Origin: Gillisia sp. CAL575
GTDB taxonomy: Bacteria; Bacteroidota; Bacteroidia; Flavobacteriales; Flavobacteriaceae
Assembly (NCBI RefSeq): GCF_000403785.1
Contig: NZ_APHJ01000025.1
Location: forward strand, 62,001 to 126,000
Reading direction: 5' to 3'
Length of the DNA: 64,000 bases
Part shown: one piece after another, positions 52,771-63,045 of the stretch
Numbering within the stretch: position 1 is the first letter of the stretch
Layout: every line of letters begins with the position of its first letter
Notes under the pieces: model-generated
What the model saw: the letters and a program-made list of their open reading frames with translations, nothing else
Database searches by the model: none
What the model was told of the DNA's origin: nothing
Position numbers and translations under genes: made by a program

Positions 52771-55576
52771 TCAAAAGAATTGGCTCCCCGAATTCGAGTT
52801 GCTTTAATTTTTCTAATTGTGTTTCAGCATCACCAACAATTAGATAATACATTTTAAAAGGGTTTACATATTCCCCAGCTAATGCTTGTAAGTCTATCAA
52901 ACTCATTCCTTTTACAATAACTTCTTGTTGCTTAATAAAATCATCCTTATAATTAAAGTTTGCAATATCACTAAGCATATTCAATTTTGCTCCTAAAGTT
53001 TCAAACTTTCTCGCATTGCTTTTAATCATAAAACTCTGGGTTACATCAAGGTCTTCTGGTTGCAGGCTTTCAGAATAATTTATTAGCAGCTGTTTTATCA
53101 ATGCTACCGCTTCAAAAGTAATATTAGAACGAACACCACTAGAGATCTCGAAAGGTCCAACTAAATTACTACCATTAAATCTAGATCTTATTCCATAAGT
53201 ATAGCCCTTACCTTCTCTTAGTTCCTGAGTAAGCTGAGATGCAAATCCTCCGCCACCAAGTCTATAATTCATAACTTCTGCTTTATAGAAATCCTCATCT
53301 GTAGCTTTTAAAGCTGGAGCTCCAATTTTAATAATAGACTGCTTTGCTCCGGGAACATCATAAAAATAAACCTGAGAATTTTCTGGAGCAACAGGAGTAG
53401 GGAAGCTTGGAATTTTTACCGACACCGGTTTCCAATTTGCTGAAATCGCTTTTAAGGATTTATTAGCCATTTTTTGATCCAGATCTCCCACAGCCAAGAA
53501 CTTAGCTCTCATTGGAGAAAGATTGTTTTTGTAATAGGTTTTAAGATCTGTTAGGGCAATCGCCTCCACAGATTTTGAAGTTCCTAAAATATTCCTGGAA
53601 AGAATATGATCTTTACCATAGATCAGTTTTTTAAATTCAATTTCAGCTATACTGTTAGGATTCGCTTGTTGTTGCTGTAACTGACTAATAACTTGCTGTT
53701 TTGCTAATTTAAATTCGGTTTCATCCCATCTTGGTTCTAATAGAATTTCTTCCATTAGTTTCATGGTTTCCCCAAAATTGCGAGTCAAACTACTTCCAGA
53801 AAGGATGATCTTTTCATCCTCTGCATTTATATAGATCTTAGAGCCTAGTAATTCTATTGCTTCTTCCAGCTCTTGAGGAGTTTTCTTTGCGGTTCCTTTA
53901 GTTAGTAGCGTAGCTAATAAATTAGAAACCCCAGTTTTATTTGGTTTTTCCAGCAACAATCCGCCTTCCATTTCTAAACTGAATTGAATAATTGGAACTT
54001 CTTGAGAAGTTATTCCCGAAACACTTAAGCCAGAAGGTAAATTGAATTTCCATATTTCTGGAACTACGATTTCTGGATTTCCCCAGTAAGGAGGTTCGGA
54101 ACTTCTATCAAAACTACTTGGGGTTTTTTCGTAGGAAACATTGGTAGTAGAATCAAATTCTTCCTCAGCTCCTTCAACTATTTTTTCTTCTGCTACGCTT
54201 GCTAGAACTGCATTTTCTAAAGCCAGTTCTTTCTGAGCTTTCGGCACAAAACTAGTAGCAACATATGGTTTATCCTTAATGTATGTATTATACACTCGCA
54301 TAACATCTTCCGCGGAAACATTTAAAATTTTATCTACATTTTTATTGATCTCGTTGGGATCATTTGCGAAGATCTGATATTGTGCTAATTGAAAACCTTT
54401 CCCTAAAACGCTAGAAATACCATTATAAAAATCGGTTTCTTGTCCGGCTTTAATTCTTTTTAGATCTTTTTCTGAAATTCCCTTCTTTTCAAAGTCTTCA
54501 AAGGTTTCATTTATGGCTTTCTGAACTTCATCCAGATCTTTACCATCATAAGCTCTTACCTGAAGCATTAATTGCCCTGCAAGTTCAGAGGTGTAATCAA
54601 ACATACTAACCCTGTCTGTAAGCTCTTTTTCTAACACCAACTTTTTATAAAGAGGCGCATTTTTACCATCTGCAAGATATTTGGTTAAGATCTCTAAAGC
54701 ATAGGAATCTTCATGATACGAATATTGAGAAGGCCACGTAAGGGTTAGTTCGGGAAGATTTGCAAAATTATCTTCGTAGTAAAGACTTTTGCTCTCTTTT
54801 AAATTAGCAGGTCTTTTATCTTGTCTTGCGATATCTTTTCCTGCCGGAATCTCATCAAAATATTTATGGACCCATTCTTTTGCTTGTTCCTTATCAAAAT
54901 TCCCTGCAATAGTTAAGGTAACATTGTTGGGAACATACCATTTATTATAAAAGTCTTTGACATCTTGTAAGGTTGCATTTTGCAAATCTTCTAAAGAACC
55001 TATTACTTGCCAGTGGTAAGGATGATTTTTAGGATAAAGATTTTGATCTATTACGGCAAAAGTATGGCCGTAAGGATTATTATCTACCCCTTGTCTTTTT
55101 TCATTCTTCACCACTTGCTTTTCCTTAGCTAATACTGGTTCTGTCACAGTATTAATAAAGTAACCTAATTTATCTGCTTCTGCCCAGATCATTTTTTCAA
55201 GAGCATCGCTAGGCACTGTTTGGAAATAGTTAGTTCTATCTCTGCTTGTAGATCCATTAGCTCCAGAGCCACCAATTCGCGCACTCATTTTATCTAAACC
55301 ACCCTTTCCTAAATTTTCAGATTCTAAAAATAATAGGTGTTCAAAAAGGTGTGCAAAGCCCGTTCTTCCTTCTATTTCTCTAGCAGACCCAACATGACTG
55401 GTAAGTGCAACTGCCACCACAGGATCTGAAGTGTCTTGGTGCAGGATCACGCGTAAGCCATTTTGTAAAGTAAAGGTTTCAAAATTTACATTGATTCCGC
55501 TTCCTTTTTCTTGAGCTAGTATTGAAAATGGTATCGCTAAGAAAAGGAGTAATAGTGCTGAAAAAGTATTCTTCAT
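52760..55576 (-). CDS. M16 family zinc peptidase (two-module)
   Basis: A 938-residue insulinase-family peptidase with a signal peptide (MKNTFSALLLLFLAIPFSIL then AQ). The zinc motif is HLFEH (76-80), inverted from the common HExxH, with the distal Glu in EKQVVKNEKRQG. The second half (about 500-938) is the catalytically inactive partner module with the R/Y-type segment LREGKGYTYGIRSRF. It acts in the periplasm or outside on small peptides. Its stop overlaps the isoprenoid-like gene start by 11 bp, and it is the upstream gene of the pair. Confidence 0.93.
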   Translation of the reverse strand: MKNTFSALLLLFLAIPFSILAQEKGSGINVNFETFTLQNGLRVILHQDTSDPVVAVALTSHVGSAREIEGRTGFAHLFEHLLFLESENLGKGGLDKMSARIGGSGANGSTSRDRTNYFQTVPSDALEKMIWAEADKLGYFINTVTEPVLAKEKQVVKNEKRQGVDNNPYGHTFAVIDQNLYPKNHPYHWQVIGSLEDLQNATLQDVKDFYNKWYVPNNVTLTIAGNFDKEQAKEWVHKYFDEIPAGKDIARQDKRPANLKESKSLYYEDNFANLPELTLTWPSQYSYHEDSYALEILTKYLADGKNAPLYKKLVLEKELTDRVSMFDYTSELAGQLMLQVRAYDGKDLDEVQKAINETFEDFEKKGISEKDLKRIKAGQETDFYNGISSVLGKGFQLAQYQIFANDPNEINKNVDKILNVSAEDVMRVYNTYIKDKPYVATSFVPKAQKELALENAVLASVAEEKIVEGAEEEFDSTTNVSYEKTPSSFDRSSEPPYWGNPEIVVPEIWKFNLPSGLSVSGITSQEVPIIQFSLEMEGGLLLEKPNKTGVSNLLATLLTKGTAKKTPQELEEAIELLGSKIYINAEDEKIILSGSSLTRNFGETMKLMEEILLEPRWDETEFKLAKQQVISQLQQQQANPNSIAEIEFKKLIYGKDHILSRNILGTSKSVEAIALTDLKTYYKNNLSPMRAKFLAVGDLDQKMANKSLKAISANWKPVSVKIPSFPTPVAPENSQVYFYDVPGAKQSIIKIGAPALKATDEDFYKAEVMNYRLGGGGFASQLTQELREGKGYTYGIRSRFNGSNLVGPFEISSGVRSNITFEAVALIKQLLINYSESLQPEDLDVTQSFMIKSNARKFETLGAKLNMLSDIANFNYKDDFIKQQEVIVKGMSLIDLQALAGEYVNPFKMYYLIVGDAETQLEKLKQLEFGEPILLNEK

Positions 55577-55639
55577 ATTTTTATTTTAAGTTTTTTCTAA
55601 ATTTTTCTATGTTCCTGATTTTTGCGAATAATTACTTCA

Positions 55640-55725
55640 GACTAGTATTCGACATGCTGGACTTGATTCAGCATCCCAGTTATCCTGAAGAAGACCCTGA
55701 AACTAGTTCAGGGTGACGAAAAATC
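55640..55725. repeat. dispersed repeat (CGACATGCTGGACTTGATTCAGCA type)
   Basis: Contains the arm GACATGCTGGAC and a hairpin ACCCTGAA-TTCAGGGT (55694-55701 with 55707-55714), then GACGAAAAA. A relative of the element at 51.6 kb, between two minus-strand peptidase genes. Confidence 0.5.
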
Positions 55726-55738
55726 TGAATGTCACTTG

Positions 55739-58240
55739 TTAAATCTTCAATCTGAAATTTTCGTTATTCACAAAAAACACTGCATTGGCAAAAAACAATT
55801 TTCCATTCTCCCAAAATGCTCTAAATAAAGGATTATCTACCATATAAATAATGCTTCCGTTACCTATTCGTTCTTCCCCGAAAATCATGGAATTCTTCAT
55901 ATTTTTCGTGGCTTCGCTACCTGCAAAACCAGAAACCACTTCAGGAGAATCTTTTAAATAGGCAATATTATAACCTTTAGATAAATAGCTGTAGCTATCA
56001 CTGCTTAATTTTAAACTGAAATAAGAATCTCCATAACCAAATGCCATAGGATGGGTCTTATCTAGAATTGTTTGCACAATACTCCCGGTAATAAGATCTT
56101 TAATGCCTTCTCGTTCCCGACTGGCATAAGAAATTAGATTTGCGGTTGCAGTTGTATCTTTTTTAGTTTCAGGTTTATTCTCTTTTAAGTTGAAGCCATC
56201 CTTATCTGCAAAACTGCCAACTGCATTTCCAATTGCGATTACTTTTCCACCACCTTGAATCCAGGATTTAAGTTTTGCTAAAGTTTCTTTATTGAATAGG
56301 CTATTATATCTTCCAGATGGAATTACTAACACATCAATTAGAGAAAAATCTATATCCTTAAAATAGTCGGTATCAATGGGGGTGATAGGGAAGTGTAGAT
56401 CTTTTTCAAAAAAGTGCCAAATTTCACCAAAATTTAATGAGGAAACTCCCTCTCCTCGAAGCACGCCGACTCTTGGGTGGTTAATGATTTTTATTTCTGA
56501 AGAGCCAAAGTCTGGTCCGCTTTTAGAAAAACCGGAACTCGCAGATGTAAGTTCTCGCCCATGTTCGTTGGCAATAGTAATTATTTTAGAATTGAAATCT
56601 TTGTAAGTTCTATTGTCGCTCTTAGTAATTATAAGACTTCCTGGATTGAATTTTTTACCTTCATTTTCAAACTCCAGTGTGCTGAATCTTACCTTAATTC
56701 CTTCTTTTAATAAAGCTGCTAGAAAACGAGCATCTTCCATACTGTCCCATTTAGAAATATAACCGCTTGCATTAGAAGTGGTATTATTAACAGCAGTTTT
56801 TGGAGCCGTATTGTTAAGATTTAATAGTTTATTACTTGCTACTGCCTCAAGTCCATAAGCATAAGGCAAGCTCCAAGCTGTAATATCGTAAGTTAAGGAG
56901 TCACTTAACTTGGTGTTAGGCTCGAATAATACTTTTACCATTTTCCCTTTTGCCTGATTGGTATTAATAACCAATGTGTTTTCATTGGTATTAAAATCTG
57001 ATTGCTTATTCTGAGAGTAATTAAAACCCTTTATTTTTCCTGAATTGGTTGCGCCATATTTTATTTCATGAAGATCCAAAAGTGCTTTTAATGCAGCAAT
57101 TTTATCTGCGCTACCATTCAACGCATAACTTTTATAGGATAACTGATCGTTCTGAAAGAACTTATTGAATTCAGAATTTAATTTTTCAACATTTTGAGAG
57201 GCGATCTCCACGGTAGATAATCCCGTAGTAAAATGATGCGCTACCCGATCTACTAGAGTTAATTCATAACCCTCTGTAGTTTGGATCCCAAGACCTGCTT
57301 CTCCATTTCCTGCTTGTTCGTAGGTCATTCCGATCGAGCCCATATAAGTTGGGTAGGTATCTCCATAACTTGGATATAAAAGATCAAAACGTTCTTTGGT
57401 AAAATAAAGCCAGCCATTTTCATCGAAATATTTCGCATGATTTTGCCCTATTTCGGTTTGAAAACCACGTTGAAATGGTGTGATTATTTCATGAAATGGC
57501 TCTGCTGCAGGAGCAAAATAATAAGGATCGTTAATGCCTTGTTCATGAAAATCTACATGAATTTGAGGCATCCAGGTGTTATATATTTTTAATCTGGCTT
57601 TGGTCTCTACTTGTGTAGCCCAAGCCCAATCTCTGTTCAGGTCGAAAAGATAATGGTTTGGTCTTCCTCCCGGCCATGGTTCGTTATGCTCTGCCGCCAG
57701 AGGAGATGCATCATAAGGAGTAGCTTTTACTTGATTGTACCAATTGGCATAACGATCTCTTCCATCAGGATTAACACAGGGATCCATAATAATCACAGTA
57801 TTCTTAAGCCATTCTTTTTTATTGGTTACCAGTTCATAAACGGTTTGCATAGCAGCTTCAGTACTAGAGGCTTCATTTCCGTGGACATTATAGCTTAACC
57901 ATACAATTGCTTTATCTGCTTGGTTTGGGGAGTTAGTTTTATTTCCTGCTGAGTTATCTAGATGGTTTTTTCTGATTTCTTCAATATTCTTTAAATTTTC
58001 TTCTGAAGAAATCACCGCATAGGTAAGTGGTCTATTTTCGTTAGTTTTCCCATAAGTAGAATATTCAACTAAATCGGAATTTTCTGCAACTTGCTTAAAA
58101 TAATTCACCACATCTGCATGTCTGGTAAATTGAGTGCCAATTTCGTAGCCTAGAAACTGTTCAGGAGATTGTAGATTTTGAGAGAAGATTGAAGTTGTAA
58201 TTAAACAAGTGAGGAGGAGAAAGAAGATCGATTTTTTCAT
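55739..58240 (-). CDS. M14 family zinc carboxypeptidase
   Basis: An 833-residue secreted peptidase. Signal peptide KSIFFLLLTCLITTSIFSQ. The zinc site is His120 and Glu123 (NVHGNEAS) with the later histidine in HVDFHEQG (about 228-232); the catalytic glutamate is probably in GMTYEQAGNGEAG. The catalytic domain covers about 30-370; the remainder is a long, sheet-rich C-terminal region including an amidotransferase-like segment (LIDVLVIPSGRYN, WIQGGGKVIAIGNAVG). Probably a peptide- or peptidoglycan-fragment-trimming enzyme. It is followed on the same strand by the M16 gene, with a repeat between. Confidence 0.9.
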   Translation of the reverse strand: MKKSIFFLLLTCLITTSIFSQNLQSPEQFLGYEIGTQFTRHADVVNYFKQVAENSDLVEYSTYGKTNENRPLTYAVISSEENLKNIEEIRKNHLDNSAGNKTNSPNQADKAIVWLSYNVHGNEASSTEAAMQTVYELVTNKKEWLKNTVIIMDPCVNPDGRDRYANWYNQVKATPYDASPLAAEHNEPWPGGRPNHYLFDLNRDWAWATQVETKARLKIYNTWMPQIHVDFHEQGINDPYYFAPAAEPFHEIITPFQRGFQTEIGQNHAKYFDENGWLYFTKERFDLLYPSYGDTYPTYMGSIGMTYEQAGNGEAGLGIQTTEGYELTLVDRVAHHFTTGLSTVEIASQNVEKLNSEFNKFFQNDQLSYKSYALNGSADKIAALKALLDLHEIKYGATNSGKIKGFNYSQNKQSDFNTNENTLVINTNQAKGKMVKVLFEPNTKLSDSLTYDITAWSLPYAYGLEAVASNKLLNLNNTAPKTAVNNTTSNASGYISKWDSMEDARFLAALLKEGIKVRFSTLEFENEGKKFNPGSLIITKSDNRTYKDFNSKIITIANEHGRELTSASSGFSKSGPDFGSSEIKIINHPRVGVLRGEGVSSLNFGEIWHFFEKDLHFPITPIDTDYFKDIDFSLIDVLVIPSGRYNSLFNKETLAKLKSWIQGGGKVIAIGNAVGSFADKDGFNLKENKPETKKDTTATANLISYASREREGIKDLITGSIVQTILDKTHPMAFGYGDSYFSLKLSSDSYSYLSKGYNIAYLKDSPEVVSGFAGSEATKNMKNSMIFGEERIGNGSIIYMVDNPLFRAFWENGKLFFANAVFFVNNENFRLKI

Positions 58241-58355
58241 TTATATAAGCGAATATTGAAATTTGAGTAGTAAAGATAGTATACAGCGCGGAATTAACTA
58301 TAATTTAGGGTCTAAAATACTTATCTTCGATATCTTTACCGCTTAAAATTTATTT

Positions 58356-59972
58356 ATGCCTGCAGACTGTCTTTCCTATCGTGAAACTAATTATTACTCT
58401 AATCTCATTTCAGATTATTTGGACCAAAAAGAGGAGCTAAAGCCCTTCTATCATAGATTTCCTGTTATTGAGAATTTTGAAGCTCAGATTAATGATAAGC
58501 AAAAGTTTTTCTCTGCTGAAAAACGTGAGGTATTAGTGAAAGTCTTGGAGCAGCAATATTCTGAAATTGAAAAAGGAGAAGAAGTTTCAGCTAACATAAA
58601 AGCCTTATTAAACGAAAATACTTTTACAGTTACTACGGGGCACCAATTAAATCTCTTTACTGGACCTCTGTATTTTTTATATAAAATTGTTTCTACTATA
58701 AATTTAGCTTCAACATTAAAAAAGCAATACCCGAACAATCATTTTGTTCCAATCTATTGGATGGCTACAGAAGATCATGATTTCGAGGAGATCAATTATT
58801 TTAATCTGAATGGTAAAAAATTCAAATGGAATAGTCAACAAAAGGAAGCGGGAGAAAATGCAGTTGGTGAGTTACATACAGAAGGATTAGAGGAGGTTTT
58901 TAATCTTTTTTCAGCAGAAATAGGAGGAGGGAAAAATGCCGAAGATCTTAAAGATTTATTTAAGTCGGCTTATTTAGAGCATTCTAATTTAACTGATGCT
59001 ACTCGGTATCTGGCACATCAACTTTTTAAAGAATATGGACTTGTAATCCTTGATGCTCATAATAGAGAATTAAAAAAAGAATTTATTCCTTATGTGGAAA
59101 AGGAGTTATTTGAAAATGTGTCTCATACTACAACTATTTCTACAGCAGAAAAGTTGGAGCAGTTGGATTATGGTATTCAAGTAAACCCGAGGGAGATTAA
59201 CTTGTTTTATTTAAATAAAGGCTTGCGTGAGCGAATTATAGAGAAAGAAGGTAAGTTCTATGTGAACGAAACCGAGATCTCTTGGAGTAACGATAAAATG
59301 CAAACGGAAATTCAAAACTTCCCAGAACGTTTCAGTCCTAATGTGGTGCTTCGGCCCTTATACCAAGAAGTGATCCTGCCCAATCTTTGTTATATAGGTG
59401 GAGGGGGAGAGTTGGCATATTGGTTTGAATTAAAGGAAATGTTTAAGGAATTAAATGTTCCTTTTCCAATATTATTACTTCGGAATTCAGCCTTGATAGA
59501 AACAAGTAAGCAAAATGAAAAACGCAGAAAATTAGATATTTCTCAATCAGAATTATTTCTGAAGCAGCACGAGCTAATTAATAGAAAAGTGAGAAAGATT
59601 TCTAATATAGATATCGATTTTTCTTCACAGAAGGTGCATTTGGTGAAGCAATTTCAGCAGATGTATGAATTAGCAGAAAAGACGGATCCAACATTTTTGG
59701 GCGCAGTAAAAGCACAGGAAGTAAAACAATTGAAAGGCTTAGAGCATCTGGAAAACAGATTGCTTCTGGCTCAAAAAAGAAAATTGAAAGATGAGGTTGC
59801 AAGAATTGCAGCACTTCAAAATGAGCTTTTTCCTAATAAGAGCTTACAAGAGCGACAAACCAATTTTTCTGAAATGTATCTGGAATATGGACAAGCTTTA
59901 ATTCCTACATTAATTGAGAATTTAGAGCCCTTAAAATTAAACTTTAAAATATTGACTTTTGGAGAAAAATAA
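58356..59972 (+). CDS. bshC: bacillithiol synthase BshC
   Basis: The enzyme that adds cysteine to glucosaminyl-malate in the last step of bacillithiol synthesis. 538 residues, start MPADCLSYRETNYY. The Rossmann-like core shows VTTGHQLNLFTGPLYFLYKI, the block IYWMATEDHDFEEINYFNL and PNLCYIGGGGELAYWFELK, all hallmarks of BshC. The C-terminal coiled coil (QKRKLKDEVARIAALQNELF) is normal. bshA and bshB are not in the window. The next gene starts 1 bp after its stop. Confidence 0.95.
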   Translation: MPADCLSYRETNYYSNLISDYLDQKEELKPFYHRFPVIENFEAQINDKQKFFSAEKREVLVKVLEQQYSEIEKGEEVSANIKALLNENTFTVTTGHQLNLFTGPLYFLYKIVSTINLASTLKKQYPNNHFVPIYWMATEDHDFEEINYFNLNGKKFKWNSQQKEAGENAVGELHTEGLEEVFNLFSAEIGGGKNAEDLKDLFKSAYLEHSNLTDATRYLAHQLFKEYGLVILDAHNRELKKEFIPYVEKELFENVSHTTTISTAEKLEQLDYGIQVNPREINLFYLNKGLRERIIEKEGKFYVNETEISWSNDKMQTEIQNFPERFSPNVVLRPLYQEVILPNLCYIGGGGELAYWFELKEMFKELNVPFPILLLRNSALIETSKQNEKRRKLDISQSELFLKQHELINRKVRKISNIDIDFSSQKVHLVKQFQQMYELAEKTDPTFLGAVKAQEVKQLKGLEHLENRLLLAQKRKLKDEVARIAALQNELFPNKSLQERQTNFSEMYLEYGQALIPTLIENLEPLKLNFKILTFGEK

Positions 59973-59973
59973 A

Positions 59974-61350
59974 ATGCACAGCATAGATATGGATTTGGTG
60001 GAAATGACGCTAGACGTTATGAAATACACCATAGACCGTATATCCAATGTAACTCCAGAACTGGGTGCTCCCAAAAAAGAAGAGGAGTTGTTTGCGATGG
60101 TTGGAGAAACTATTACTCCCAATGGAATTGGAGGAGAAACTGCTTTTAAACTTTTTAAAGATGTATTAGTAAAGGCTACAGTGCCTATAGATCACCCAAG
60201 ACACTTGGCTTTTGTGCCTGCAGCACCTACCAGAGCAGCAATTATGTTCGATCTAGTGACATCAGCTTCCAGTATCCATGGAGCTTATTGGATGGAAGGG
60301 GCAGGTGGGATCTTTTGTGAAAATCAGGCAATGAAGTGGTTGGTTTCCTTAACCGGCTTGCCTAAAGATGCATTTGGAGTTTTTACCAGTGGAGGAACAG
60401 CTGCAAATTTATCGGCACTAGTTGCCGCAAGAGAAGATTGGAGAAGTAGAGATGAAAAACATAAAGCAGTAAAAGGACTTTTATTGACTTCCGATGGCGC
60501 GCATAGTTCTATTCAGGCAATGGCTAAGGTGATGGATGCCGACCTAAAAATGGTTCTGTGCGATGGAGAGAATCTTAGCGGTGCAGAATTAAACACGGCT
60601 ATAGCTAATTTAAGCAAAGATGATCGGGAAAGACTTTTTGCAGTGGTAGCTACTGGTGGTACTACCAATGCGGGAATTATTGATGAATTAGACACTATCG
60701 CTGAGGTTTGCGAAAAAGAACAGCTATGGTTTCATGTAGATTGCGCTTACGGTGGAGGTGCTTTAGCTGCTCCTTCTGTAAGACATTTGTTTAACGGAAT
60801 TGAAAAAGCAGACAGTATTACTATAGATCCTCATAAATGGCTTTTTTCACCTTACGATTGTGGGGCGGTGATTTATAAGGATATGGAATTAGCTAAGAAT
60901 GCACATTCACAAAAAGGCTCTTATTTGGAGATTTTCAAGGATGAAGGTGCGCACGGCTTTAATCCAGCAGATTATCAAATTCAGCTAACCAGAAGGTTAC
61001 GTGGAATGCCATTATGGTTTTCCTTAGCGATGCATGGAACTGAGAAATACAGAGATTCTATAGAGCGGGGAATCGAGCTGGCTAAAATTGCGGCTAATAA
61101 GATAGAGGATAGAGATTTTCTAGAATTGGTAAGGCCTTCAAGCCTTTCAATAGTTCTTTATAGAAGAAAAGGCTGGACTCCAGACCAATATAGAGATTGG
61201 ACGTATAAGAACCATAGAGAAGGAATTGCTTTAGTAACTCCAACTAAATGGAAAACAAATGGGGAGCAAGAAACTATTTCCAGATTTTGCTTTATAAATC
61301 CTGACACTACTGAAGCGGATATCGATTTGATATTGGATACGATGAAGTGA
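59974..61350 (+). CDS. PLP-dependent group II amino acid decarboxylase
   Basis: A 458-residue fold-type I PLP enzyme from ATG 59974; the TTG 15 bases earlier lies inside bshC. PLP is held by Lys288 (ITIDPHKWLFSPYDC), with the histidine stacking on the ring in WFHVDCAYGGG and the phosphate-binding FTSGGTAANLSALVAA. The family includes aromatic amino acid and glutamate decarboxylases; the sequence is nearest the tyrosine/DOPA/tryptophan-type, but the substrate is not certain. It starts 1 bp after bshC, so the two are cotranscribed, and a link to thiol metabolism is possible but unproven. Confidence 0.9.
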   Translation: MHSIDMDLVEMTLDVMKYTIDRISNVTPELGAPKKEEELFAMVGETITPNGIGGETAFKLFKDVLVKATVPIDHPRHLAFVPAAPTRAAIMFDLVTSASSIHGAYWMEGAGGIFCENQAMKWLVSLTGLPKDAFGVFTSGGTAANLSALVAAREDWRSRDEKHKAVKGLLLTSDGAHSSIQAMAKVMDADLKMVLCDGENLSGAELNTAIANLSKDDRERLFAVVATGGTTNAGIIDELDTIAEVCEKEQLWFHVDCAYGGGALAAPSVRHLFNGIEKADSITIDPHKWLFSPYDCGAVIYKDMELAKNAHSQKGSYLEIFKDEGAHGFNPADYQIQLTRRLRGMPLWFSLAMHGTEKYRDSIERGIELAKIAANKIEDRDFLELVRPSSLSIVLYRRKGWTPDQYRDWTYKNHREGIALVTPTKWKTNGEQETISRFCFINPDTTEADIDLILDTMK

Positions 61351-61706
61351 TTTTTGTGTCAGCCCTTCGTCAAGCTTTCGGGAAGTCGGTAATAATTTCT
61401 AACATTTGAAATTGTTCATTTTTTTGCGTGTCCAAAAAAACGAACCAAAAACCCGCCTGAACATTTCGGGCAGGAAGAACACTTTTTTGAAGGTGTTTCC
61501 ATTTATGCTACCGCATATTTGCAACCATACTTCCCAGGCTAAATTTTCTCCAAGGCTTTGAAAATTTTACGCTTAGGAAGCACTACACTTACAAAAAAGA
61601 AGTTTTTAAAACGATAAATTTATTGAGAACCCTCGTATGTCAATTGACTCCGCTAGATAATTTTTTTATCATTGGTCTCATGGTGATATTTCGAAAATGA
61701 CAAGAA
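61351..61706. repeat. non-coding stretch, probable dispersed repeat fragment
   Basis: 411-bp gap between the decarboxylase and M28 genes with stops in all frames. It has CCCGCCTGAACATTTCGGGC, an AACAC..GTGTT stem near 61480 and long A/T runs around CGAACCAAAAA. From memory such text recurs between genes in Flavobacteriaceae; no ORF or RNA is supported. Confidence 0.35.
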
Positions 61707-61744
61707 ACAAAAAAATCCTGAAAGTTTTCTTTCAGGATTTTTTA
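61707..61744. terminator. bidirectional terminator, decarboxylase / M28 peptidase
   Basis: A 12-bp stem AAATCCTGAAAG/CTTTCAGGATTT (61713-61724 with 61729-61740), 4-base loop, A-run on the left and T-run on the right. Confidence 0.9.
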
Positions 61745-61761
61745 ATTGAATTCAGTAAAAT

Positions 61762-62784
61762 TTACTTAGAGGAAGTCTTTGCTCCTTTGTCTACTGTAGG
61801 ACGTTCTTCTCTGTTCGCAATTTCCCATGCTGTTAGGAATACTAATCTAGCACGTTTTTCCAAAAGATCGTATCTAATTTTATCTGGAGTATCTGTCATT
61901 TTATGATAGTCGGCATGAACACCATTGAAATAAAAGATAATTGGAATATCGTTTTTAGCGAAGTTGTAATGATCACTTCTGTAGTAAAAACGGTTTGGAT
62001 CGTTCTCATCATTATAAGTATAATCCAAATCTAATTTTGTGTATTTAGCATTTACCGCTTCACTCAACTCATGAAGTTCTGTGCTTAACTTATCACTACC
62101 TATTAGATAAACGTAGTTATCATTCTTTTTATGAGCTTCATCTGTTCTTCCAATCATATCTATATTAAGATTAGCAACAGTTTGAGAAAGTGCAAAAACT
62201 GGATTATCTGTATAATACTTAGAACCAATAAGACCTTTTTCTTCACCAGTTACATTTAAAAACAATATAGAACGTTTTGGAGTGAATCCATCTTTTCTGG
62301 CTTTTGCAAAAGCTTCAGCGATTTCTAAAATAGCGACGGTACCAGAACCATCATCATCTGCTCCATTAAAAATATTTCCTTCATCATCAATCCCAACATG
62401 ATCGTAATGAGAAGAGATCACTAAAATTTCATTTGGCTTTTCACTTCCTGGAATGTAAGCTAATACGTTTTCAGAATCTTTTACATCTCCTCTAAACATA
62501 GAAGAAGGGACTTCTTGATAATAATCATCACCACCTAAAGGAGAAATTATTTGTAAGGATTTATATTCTTTTTTGAGGTATTCCGCTGCTTTCTTTTGAC
62601 CTGGTTCTCCAGTTTCACGACCTTCATATTCGTCGCTGGCAAAAATGTAAAGATGTTCTTTTAATTCTTTAGAAGTTATACTCTCAGCATAATTCATTGG
62701 GTTTACATCTTCGATCATTTTAGGTTGTTGCGCTCCACAACCGAGTAAAGTAAAGGCCATTGCGCCTAAAAAAACATTTTTCAT
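61762..62784 (-). CDS. M28 family zinc aminopeptidase lipoprotein
   Basis: A 340-residue lipoprotein starting at MKNVFLGAMAFTLLGCGAQQ (ATG 62784); the upstream TTG at 62814 is not used because the lipobox signal starts here. Zinc ligands are in ISSHYDHVG (His, Asp), NGADDDGSGT (Asp), TGEEKGLIGS (catalytic and ligand Glu) and the final His in YYRSDHYNF. It removes N-terminal amino acids from peptides outside the cytoplasm. Transcribed alone, minus strand. Confidence 0.93.
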   Translation of the reverse strand: MKNVFLGAMAFTLLGCGAQQPKMIEDVNPMNYAESITSKELKEHLYIFASDEYEGRETGEPGQKKAAEYLKKEYKSLQIISPLGGDDYYQEVPSSMFRGDVKDSENVLAYIPGSEKPNEILVISSHYDHVGIDDEGNIFNGADDDGSGTVAILEIAEAFAKARKDGFTPKRSILFLNVTGEEKGLIGSKYYTDNPVFALSQTVANLNIDMIGRTDEAHKKNDNYVYLIGSDKLSTELHELSEAVNAKYTKLDLDYTYNDENDPNRFYYRSDHYNFAKNDIPIIFYFNGVHADYHKMTDTPDKIRYDLLEKRARLVFLTAWEIANREERPTVDKGAKTSSK

Positions 62785-63002
62785 AAAGGATTGTTGATTT
62801 AATATAAATCGCAAGATAAGGGAATTGAATATAAATATTAGTTTCCTATTTATAAATAAATACTAATACTTTAGGCGGAGTTATAATAAGATATTTTTGG
62901 TTATAGTACTGATATTTAGGAAGATTGAATGCTATATTTCTTATAAAAGAAAAAATCTAGAAAAAATGGTTGAAATATTTCACTATTTTAAAAAAAGCTC
63001 AT

Positions 63003-63010
63003 TATATTTG
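63003..63010 (+). promoter_or_regulatory. -7 promoter element, tRNA-Ser
   Basis: TATATTTG fits TAnnTTTG, 35 bp before the tRNA. A TTG at 62970-62972 is too far for the usual -33. Confidence 0.45.
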
Positions 63011-63045
63011 CACCCGCAATCAAGGAATACTTGATGAGACACACT

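Noticed and set aside
59959-59973. TTG start for the PLP decarboxylase
   Set aside because: It lies inside bshC; the ATG at 59974 has a GGAG at a good distance and fits the family start.
62785-62814. TTG start for the M28 lipoprotein
   Set aside because: The lipobox signal peptide begins at the ATG at 62784; the extra ten residues would spoil it.
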